From NCBI GenBank assembly GCA_021819725.1, contig JAKAQR010000067.1, positions 1-10,939 on the forward strand: a stretch of 10,939 bases of DNA, written 5' to 3'. The translations under genes were made by a program, and so were the position numbers. Source of the stretch: Actinomycetes bacterium (GTDB taxonomy: Bacteria > Actinomycetota > Acidimicrobiia > Acidimicrobiales > Acidimicrobiaceae). The notes below the pieces were generated by a model. The model was not told the origin of the DNA, ran no database searches, and saw nothing but the letters and a program-made list of their open reading frames with translations. This document shows, piece by piece, positions 5,594 through 10,939 of this stretch (its first letter is position 1; each line of letters starts with the position of its first letter).

Positions 5594-6786
5594 GCGCGTT
5601 TGAGAACGCCATAGTTACGTAGCGATTCTGCACTCAACACCAGAAACGATGAGCCCGCTCTTTGAACGATCACTGGTTGAGGTCCGATGGGGCCCGTCCC
5701 TCCATGTTTTGGCACAATGGGGCCTAAGTCCGCGTTCCTATAGGGCTTGCTTTGGCCCGAGGCAAAGAGTGCCAGTTTTGCGTCACCCTGTTCGGTGACC
5801 CACCCTAGGAGCAAGGAGCCGTTTGGGCCAAAAGTGGCGGACGGCAAGTCGTGAATATCCGAGATCCTGATCCTCGCCTTCACAGCGTGACTCGTCTCCA
5901 CCACCACGTTGCTGATTCCCTTGTGTGGTCCCATTGTGATTCCCACGACCTCTGGTTGCCTCGGTAACCCCCCAGTAGCAAGCGCGTAATGAAGAGGTAT
6001 AGCAGGAGCCCATCGTGTGCTCGTGGCGCCCGAGTATGTGAAGAATGAGACACCCGCCGGCGTCGGTGGCTGGTTGTTCAATGGTGATATTGCTCCAATT
6101 GCCTCGCTTTGGCTCAGCAGTCCGAGCAACGTCGGCCCTCCATCACAGAGGCAGACCGGTTGGACTTGTTGGCCCGCGGCAGTGATGTGGTAGAAATAAT
6201 CACTAACGTTCGCTCCCGCTGGTGTGATCTCCAGCCAAGCGGCTGTCGCGCTCACCGCGGTGACGGTTAGACTTGAGCCGTTGCCTGCGCTGTAGGTGCC
6301 CGTAATCCGGGTCCATGACCTCCCTCCGCTGGTTGTCTTGACGATGATTCCCATTGCAGATAGGGAACTCCAGAGCGTGGCCCATCCGTCCTCGGCGTTT
6401 ACGAATGATGCTGACGTGACATAGACCCCACCTGAGCGTTTGTAGTGGGCCATCAACGCACGTCCTTGGGCGATTGTCAACAGTGGCCGGAGCTTGCCAT
6501 GACTCGACACACCGTCCAATAAGGCCGAGTCGGGTGGAACGAAATGCTTTGGTGTGTTCGAACTTGGGACCTGAGGATTGAATGTCAACAGGCCGTCGCC
6601 ATTGCCCATAGAAGCACCTCCCGGGAACACCGGAGCGTCAATGGGAATCGTCACCGGTACGACATGCATCCCCGGGGTGACTTTTTGTGTGCTTGAGGAG
6701 GAGCAGGCGGAGATGAGCAACGCCAGTGCTAGTGGCAAGACACCAGTGGCCTTCACTCTTCGAGTCGTTCCTGGCGATGTGCGCAT
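5575..6786 (-). CDS. lipoprotein with BNR/Ycf48-like segment
   Basis: The 403-residue product starts with a lipoprotein signal peptide: basic MRTSPGTTRRVK, hydrophobic GVLPLALALLISA, and the lipobox ISAC with Cys28, so it should be anchored outside the membrane. Residues ~121-162 read VYVTSASFVNAEDGWATLWS then IIVKTTSGGRSWTR, the pattern of Ycf48/BNR beta-propeller blades (xGWA...TTDGGxSW, Asp-box-like). Further strand-like repeats fill the rest, and a CLC pair (~212-214) may form a disulfide or metal site. Function is unknown; such proteins are usually structural or ligand-binding. A TTG at 6834 would give 16 more residues before the signal peptide. I prefer the ATG at 6786 because TATACT (6798-6793) ends 6 nt upstream, so transcription would start at the ATG itself. 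It is intact, in contrast to the region downstream. Confidence 0.75.
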   Translation of the reverse strand: MRTSPGTTRRVKATGVLPLALALLISACSSSSTQKVTPGMHVVPVTIPIDAPVFPGGASMGNGDGLLTFNPQVPSSNTPKHFVPPDSALLDGVSSHGKLRPLLTIAQGRALMAHYKRSGGVYVTSASFVNAEDGWATLWSSLSAMGIIVKTTSGGRSWTRITGTYSAGNGSSLTVTAVSATAAWLEITPAGANVSDYFYHITAAGQQVQPVCLCDGGPTLLGLLSQSEAIGAISPLNNQPPTPAGVSFFTYSGATSTRWAPAIPLHYALATGGLPRQPEVVGITMGPHKGISNVVVETSHAVKARIRISDIHDLPSATFGPNGSLLLGWVTEQGDAKLALFASGQSKPYRNADLGPIVPKHGGTGPIGPQPVIVQRAGSSFLVLSAESLRNYGVLKRAWMVSG

Positions 6787-6792
6787 AGGTGC

Positions 6793-6798
6793 AGTATA
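6793..6798 (-). promoter_or_regulatory. -10 box implying a leaderless lipoprotein mRNA
   Basis: TATACT on the minus strand ends 6 nt before the ATG at 6786. No ribosome site precedes that ATG (gcacct only). The corresponding -35 position reads CCAACT, a poor match. Leaderless messages are common in actinobacteria. Confidence 0.45.
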
Positions 6799-6963
6799 CT
6801 TAGCCTGCGACGGGTAGTTGGGGTTGGGACGCAACTCATCGTCGTCTCCTCAGTCCGCTCCCGATGTTCATGCTGTCTATATCGGTGACTTGTGAGCCGT
6901 AATCGAACCGGCTGGTGAGTCTCACGACAACGGTTGGCCCAACTGAATGGTAGTTGGCTCTAA

Positions 6964-7266
6964 GGCTTTCAACGGGACGCCACTAGTTTTCATCAGTGGA
7001 TTTCAGATCGGGTAATGTGTTTAGTAGATGTCGAGACATTTGAAGTTGTTCAGGGTTCCTTGACACTTTCTCTAGCACGAATTGGTAGCCAAGTCGATCA
7101 CAGCAGAGCTTTGAATCATCCGGACTGGATACATCCGATGCTGGAAAACAACGAGCTGGCCCGGCGTATCGTTTTGCCCACGGAAGCTGATCATCACTAC
7201 AGTTGGATCGTTTCTCGCTCTCTACGAGGACTTAGCTCACCTAGTCGCCGCTGGTGGGTTCTGTAG
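6964..7266 (+). CDS. unrecognised ORF, possibly a remnant
   Basis: The plus frame is open from 6964 (after a TAA) to 7266, with its only ATG at 7015. Much of it reads like protein: FHQWISDRVMCLVDVETFEV, then VQGSLTLSLARIGSQVDHSR and HPDWIHPMLENNELARRIVL. The protein-like part begins before the ATG, which suggests that the true start has been lost. The last ~25 bp overlap the GNAT pseudogene on the opposite strand, where the translation turns Ser/Arg-rich (SLRGLSSPSRRWWVL). No domain is recognised and no ribosome site is visible. Confidence 0.3.
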   Translation, partial: GFQRDATSFHQWISDRVMCLVDVETFEVVQGSLTLSLARIGSQVDHSRALNHPDWIHPMLENNELARRIVLPTEADHHYSWIVSRSLRGLSSPSRRWWVL

Positions 7267-7633
7267 GTGGATAGAGTTGAAAGCCCGACTCCTCTTTGTG
7301 AGAAAGGGAGCGATAGAAGGCTGCGGCAGCATCGGTGATCAGATCGACTCTCGTAGCCCTGAGCAAGGGCAACGCGTAGGATATGATTCCCTTGGCGCGA
7401 CCGAGTCTGCGATGTGTCTGTCCGACGACAAGCAGAGACAGATGGGCTTGTAATGCTCTGTCGGTTTGGAAGTAGGCGAACCCAATAATATGGCTGGAAG
7501 TAGTGGCAACTACGGTGACAGCTTAGGGGGCGAGGAAGGCTTCCCGTTCTCGATCTCTGCCGTCACTATAGGAGGCCCAACCTTCTTGGCGACACAAAGC
7601 AATCCCCCCATCGAGATCGCCTTGTTGGTATTC
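7241..7633 (-). pseudogene. GNAT acetyltransferase with in-frame stop and damaged start
   Basis: The minus strand gives a nearly complete GNAT protein in one frame, broken by a single TAA at 7525-7523. Before the stop are 36 codons: EYQQGDLDGGIALCRQEGWA then SYSDGRDREREAFLAP. After it are 93: AVTVVATTSSHIIGFAYFQT, then QAHLSLLVVGQTHRRLGRAK, RVDLITDAAAAFYRSLSHKE and ESGFQLYPP. The LCRQEGW start, the HLSLLVV strand, the HRRLGRAKG acetyl-CoA loop and the FYRSLxHxE..GFxLYP end are typical of one actinobacterial GNAT group. Upstream of 7633 the frame meets TGA and no ATG remains; another frame (KLR just before) may hold the lost N-terminus. Because the rest is well preserved, inactivation looks recent. 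A plus-strand ORF at 7466-7666 is only its antisense. Confidence 0.7.
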
Positions 7634-7981
7634 TCAATTTTCGGGAAAAACTCGGCACGTGCTTAGGCTATCCTGCCTTCCAAAATATGCGACATACCAG
7701 TTATCGTTCAGCGAGGTTCACCCGATTCAACCTATCAGCTTTGTCCAAATTCTTATCGACCATCATCGTTAGGCAGGAGTTGGTCGGTTATATAGTCCAG
7801 TTCTTCATTGGTTGAGACCCGAAATTGAAGAGCTGTGGACGGTTGGCGGGATCCTTATGTCCGTCAGCGTGGCTTCAGGTAGGGTGATACCACTATGAAA
7901 CCGTTCGGTGTTTCGTTGTGTCCGTAGACTGGATGTTCGCCAGGTTTGCTCGCCTGTTATCTTTGATAGCCGATCTTCTGG
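7634..7981. other. about 350 bp with no supported gene
   Basis: Stops are frequent in all six frames, and I found no repeat, hairpin or family-like translation here. It separates the GNAT pseudogene from the remnants at 7982-9355. Confidence 0.4.
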
Positions 7982-8134
7982 TTATTGCACGCGTGTGACG
8001 TAACCCACATTACGCTCCTGGGCGACAATCAGATCATTCTTGAGCGATAATCGACTGACTGTGGTCGCCTGGTAATGGCGTGCAGCTTCTTCAATGAGAT
8101 CGCGGTGACGGTAGAGGAAGCTGTAGGTTCGACC
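7982..8134 (-). pseudogene. HTH-regulator or DUF6262-like fragment
   Basis: A minus-strand frame between TGA (8137-8135) and TAA (7984-7982) reads GRTYSFLYRHRDLIEEAARH then YQATTVSRLSLKNDLIVAQE and RNVGYVTRVQ. The first 15 residues resemble the RTxLYRHPDL element of DUF6262 proteins from Tn554-like elements; the ending also resembles the linker of GntR/UTRA regulators (AQGRNVGYxVTRVE). The 50 residues are too few to decide. In the same frame upstream of the stop, RRSRVLDHTALQASSTK may continue the N-terminus, but those bases overlap the MFS end. It follows the MFS pseudogene on the same strand, so a linked regulator is plausible. Confidence 0.35.
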
Positions 8135-8168
8135 TCACTTTGTGGAGGAGGCTTGCAGTGCAGTGTGG

Positions 8169-9355
8169 TCAAGAACTCGTGAGCGGCGAGCGGGGGAGAT
8201 CCCAAACGGATCTCACTGACATGATTGCGCCAGCTTAGGGTAGGTTATACGCCGCTTCAATGATAAGGAGGGTTACCAGCGACGAAAGGTTCGTGAGCGG
8301 CACACGGCCTGCACGTAACCTACAGGCAAAGGAGCCACTGAAGCTCGGTAATTAAAAACTCGAAGCTCTTGTGATCATCTCCTTTGGACGCTGGTGTGAA
8401 CCGAGAACGAGTACAGAGCACCTGAATATTCCAAGCCTGTGTCAGTCAATAACGATGCCAACACGACCCACTTCAGGCTGAGATGGAGCGCCAGTGCTGC
8501 AGGGAAGGCTGCCATGAGAACCAGGCTGCCAGAGGCAAGTCGCAGGGGATGTTTCGCTAAACTTTAGTAGGCAACGGCTTCTCCAACGGCGAGTGCAGCT
8601 AGAATCGCTGCTCCTCCAGAGGCTCCATGGTAGTACTTGTTGGTAGGGAGCAGGGGAAAAATGAGAATCGGCGCATAGGTCTTCACATGCCAGATCACGA
8701 ACTGTAGATCGATGCTTTAGATTTCCTGCCGTGATGAAAAGGCGGTTTATCTGTTTTTCAGATTTCTCAACATTCCGGTACACGCGGGCGTGATACACCT
8801 GCGCGCATTTCGGCAACCGTAATCGTGGCAAAGATGTAGCTCGCGATCCGAGGATTGAATCCGGCAGTGACGATAGCCAATTGTGGGGCGTCAGTGCTAG
8901 TAGCACTGACGCAACGAACGGCCCGACAATGCTAACAAGGTCCCGATAGATGCTCCGTGTAGCGGTGACCGATTGACGTAAGTCCCTGTACATGTTTTCC
9001 TAGGTGGAGCCATTTATTGACATTCTGAAAACGCTAGTCTAACGTCAATCATTCCAGCGATTCCGATGTAGGGCTAATTGTTGTGCAAGCCAAATAGGCC
9101 AAAGAGGCCAAGCGCGATAAGGGTAATGCCGGTCATTAGGTCAGCCAACAGCAGCAAGCGTGCACGCGGAACCCGGTCTGCAATTATCGCGGCCCCGAGC
9201 AGGCCTGCTACCAGGGTGATCGTTTCGTCACCGAGTACTAGTCCGAGATCGCTCGCCGAATGAAATATGTCGGGCATCGCGTAACTCGGCGCAGCTTGGA
9301 CCATTGCAAAGGCAAGGTTAGTCAGAGTACGGGCGATCAGAAATCTTCGCAGCAA
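8169..9355 (-). pseudogene. MFS transporter, full-length but with many lesions
   Basis: The minus strand carries, in order, most of a 12-helix MFS exporter of the EntS-like/drug type. The N-terminus (9355-9077) reads LRRFLIARTLTNLAFAMVQA, then LVAGLLGAAIIADRVPRARL (the loop 2-3 motif) and LADLMTGITLIALGLFGLF. It ends at TAG 9076-9074, after which PYIGIAGMID continues in frame. After a deletion, LRQSVTATRSIYRDLVSIVG and PFVASVLLALT follow at 8993 onward, then shift to APQLAIVTAGFNPRIASYIF. Further pieces are YAPILIFPLLPTNKYYHGAS (stop at 8566), HPLRLASGSLVLMAAFPAAL with DTGLEYSGALYSFSVHTSVQ (8557-8375), EMITRASSF then ASVAPLPVGYV, LTNLSSLVTLLIIEAAYNLP and the end RSVWDLPRSP (stop 8171-8169). 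At least three in-frame stops and four or more shifts exclude function. The start is a TTG or has been lost. Confidence 0.7.
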
Positions 9356-9360
9356 CGTGT

Positions 9361-9845
9361 GTTCAGGTAGCTTGCGGATGGATTCTATTCCAATTAGCCG
9401 ACTTTGTCGGTATTGCGTGTGGAATGTGCCCGTCGATCTTTCCGGTCAATGTCGAAGCCGAAGACGAAGACCGATCACGTCACGATTTCACCATAGCGTT
9501 GGTCGACACCTTTATGGCTTTGACCATGGCTCGATTGTTGACTTTCAGCGTGAGTACCGCACAAGGATGGCTAGGATCCGATTACACTTGCCGTCTTTTC
9601 GATCATGGGTCCTACGTGCCTATAACTTGACTGGCGCTATTTGTCGGCTCCATCACTTAGAACTACTCGATGCTACCCGTATTCTTCCAGATGGTCATCC
9701 GCGAGGAGGACCGTTGCACCTAACGGAATTACATTGTGCAAACTCTATCATGTGCCTTGGACCGCAACTGTTGGGCATTCACCCCGACTTTGTTTTGGCG
9801 GCGCGAACGGAACCTTTTAGGGAGATCGGTCACCCGATGCATTAA
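9361..9845 (+). pseudogene. ABC-2 type permease-like remnant
   Basis: The plus frame from 9361 reads through LADFVGIACGM and HDFTIALVDTFMALTMARLL, then DHGSYVPIT, TGA (9628), LALFVGSIT, TAG (9658), NYSMLPVFFQMVIREEDRCT, TAA (9721) and NYIVQTLSCA. Ignoring the three stops, the middle (YVPIT-LALFVGSIT-NYSMLPVFFQMVIREED) follows the YVPxLIALxVAS...LxxxREExxLRR segment of DrrB-type ABC-2 permeases. Hydrophobic stretches suit TM helices 1-3 of six. Another plus frame (9357-9845) is open over the whole stretch but is Arg/His-rich and not membrane-like, so I take it as a shadow. It is divergent from the MFS pseudogene; the 5' ends overlap or abut near 9360. Its usual ATPase partner is not adjacent; the only ATPase piece in the window is at 1120-1400. 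Confidence 0.4.
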
Positions 9846-10088
9846 CATCGCCTCAAGGAGATTAATGCAATTCCAGTAGTGGGTCTTAGGAAGCGGGCTT
9901 CGGGTCCGGACATATCCCGTCTTGCAGAGCGATATTAGGAGTTTCAGAGTCCCAGGTGACTCTTCTATTGTTCGTCAATGACGGTACCATAGGCGCACTA
10001 TGGCCGGCATGCTCCATGGGTTAGATGGCCGCTTGGCAAATGTCAGGTAGACGAGGGTTGCTCCGGGCTAGCAGCATCCGAAGGCGGA

Positions 10089-10661
10089 TTAGGGTCGGGC
10101 TGCTGGATAGTCGGTGAATTTCCATTCGCGTCTGATCAGTCCGTAGACCCAAGAGTCTGATACCTCGCCGTTCACAATACAGTCTTCCCGGAGAGTTCCT
10201 TCAAGCACAAACCCGAGCTTTCCGAGTACACGGGCGGATACCACGTTGCGCGTATCGACCTCGGCCTGCACGCGGTTGAGGTTCAGAGTGTCGAAGGCCC
10301 ACTGCAACAATCCGCGCGCAGCCTCGGTGGCATAACCGTGACCCCAAGCGGTATCGGTGTAACAGTAGCCGAGCGATGCACTGCGAAAGTCCGGATTCCA
10401 TCCGTGCAGGCTGCACCAACCGATGATTGCACCGCCAGTGATACGCTCCACGGCCAGCCGCACTCCGGTGGCTTCCTCGGCCTTCTGGTGGGAAGCAATG
10501 ATGAACTTCTCGGCACGGCTACGATCGTTCCACGCAGGTGCGTCCCAGTGGCGGAGAACATGTGCGTTGCTGTGCAGTGCGAAGAGGTCGTCTGCATCGG
10601 TGTCGTCGAAGGGACGGAGTCGTAGGCGAGTAGTCTCCAGCGTGGGGGTGGATAGCGACAT
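10089..10661 (-). CDS. RimJ/RimL-type GNAT N-acetyltransferase
   Basis: The 190-residue product matches the RimJ/RimL group along its full length. LETTRLRLRPFDDTDADDLF opens the fold (8-27), HVLRHWDAPAW follows, then AVERITGGAIIGWCSLHGWN, LGYCYTDTAWGHGYATEAAR (acetyl-CoA loop WGHGYAT, ~106-112), NLNRVQAEVDTRNVVSARVL and KLGFVLEGTLREDCIVNGEV. The N-x-x-S-x-x-V-L-x-K-L-G-F element is characteristic. Members acetylate protein N-termini or small amines; the substrate is not predictable. Two ATGs lie 9 bp apart (10670 and 10661). AAGGAG ends 1 nt before the first and about 10 nt before the second, so the ATG at 10661 (MSLSTPTL) is the better start. A longer frame reaching 10808 has no family similarity before this point. 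It is intact and monocistronic. Confidence 0.87.
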   Translation of the reverse strand: MSLSTPTLETTRLRLRPFDDTDADDLFALHSNAHVLRHWDAPAWNDRSRAEKFIIASHQKAEEATGVRLAVERITGGAIIGWCSLHGWNPDFRSASLGYCYTDTAWGHGYATEAARGLLQWAFDTLNLNRVQAEVDTRNVVSARVLGKLGFVLEGTLREDCIVNGEVSDSWVYGLIRREWKFTDYPAARP

Positions 10662-10671
10662 GGGTGACATA

Positions 10672-10677
10672 CTCCTT
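10672..10677 (-). promoter_or_regulatory. ribosome binding site deciding the RimJ-like start
   Basis: AAGGAG on the minus strand is 1 nt from ATG 10670 but 10 nt from ATG 10661, so it selects the inner codon. Confidence 0.55.
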
Positions 10678-10897
10678 CTATGACTCTTAGGCATCCAACA
10701 ACCTTCGGAATTGAGTCCCGCACGGGTTCCTCGCCTGCCGGAAACAGCGACGACCCACTCAAGGGCTAGTAGGTGAGTGACCAACTCCAATGACGCATTC
10801 CCGTCCACCGCGTGAGTAGCCGGGCACAGCCACTGCCGAATGACGATGTGGTCAGCCTAGCTTGCCGTGGCCTCGGTGGCAACATCGTTCACCGTTC

Positions 10898-10939
10898 TCA
10901 TTCCCCTGCGCTCTCCGTGTCGAGACGAGCATACTGTTC
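10898..10939 (-). CDS. possible 3' end of a gene entering from the right
   Basis: The minus frame EQYARLDTESAGE is open from the window edge to TGA at 10900-10898. An ATG overlaps that stop (ATGA, 10901) and starts a 14-codon frame ending at 10857. Only 13 codons are visible, so this is weak support for an upstream gene. Confidence 0.2.
   Translation of the reverse strand, partial: EQYARLDTESAGE

Noticed and set aside
8442..8993. 183-codon minus-strand frame as a single gene
   Set aside because: Only its first ~35 codons match the MFS protein; the rest is out of phase with MFS segments readable in the other two frames.
9357..9845. 162-codon plus-strand open frame as a gene
   Set aside because: Arg/His-rich composition without domain character; the neighbouring frame gives a membrane-protein pattern.
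10338..10683. Two plus-strand open frames of 86-95 codons
   Set aside because: Both are antisense to the intact RimJ/RimL-type gene.
1..10939. CRISPR array, tRNA, rRNA, intact transposase or integrase
   Set aside because: No regularly spaced repeats, cloverleaf, conserved rRNA stretches or recognisable recombinase motifs were seen.

Overview
The window looks like chromosomal DNA of a medium-GC actinobacterium. The evidence is a CadI/ArsI-type vicinal-oxygen-chelate protein paired with an ArsR regulator (an association known from mycobacteria and relatives), short or leaderless 5' ends, lipoprotein and GNAT genes of actinobacterial style, and mixed codon use. An Acidimicrobiia-like host is possible, but the sequence does not prove a genus. 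I see no tRNA, rRNA, CRISPR array or intact insertion sequence.

Layout. Positions 1-951 hold the 3' part of a cysteine-containing, probably secreted protein and, 5 bp later, a single-pass membrane protein, probably one operon. Positions 1016-1690 hold three nested TTACAT/ATGTAA palindromes around a broken ABC-transporter ATPase (minus strand) and another coding remnant. Positions 1769-2649 are the best-defined unit: cadI/arsI-like (minus) and arsR (plus), divergent, with a near-consensus promoter and two different palindromes between them. Positions 2650-3843 contain little certain coding except a frameshifted, secreted bulb-lectin-like gene. A complete GNAT acetyltransferase lies at 3844-4353 (minus), followed by degraded coding traces to about 5570. 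Positions 5575-6786 (minus) encode a lipoprotein with a Ycf48/BNR-like segment, probably from a leaderless message. Positions 6960-9845 are a pseudogene field: a GNAT gene with one in-frame stop, a full-length but heavily damaged MFS transporter, a regulator-like fragment and a plus-strand ABC-2-permease-like remnant. Positions 10089-10661 (minus) are a complete RimJ/RimL-type acetyltransferase.

How it fits together. The only functional circuit I can argue is metal(loid) response: an ArsR repressor whose likely operator overlaps both its own promoter and that of the CadI/ArsI enzyme. The rest is a mixture of solitary intact genes and remnants of export systems (ABC ATPase, ABC-2 permease, MFS), which suggests relaxed selection or an old accessory island in decay. 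The undescribed items most worth checking are the 11-bp-phased palindromes at 1016-1544 and the one-base lesion in the lectin signal peptide. I did not find convincing evidence of a complete new defence or mobile system.
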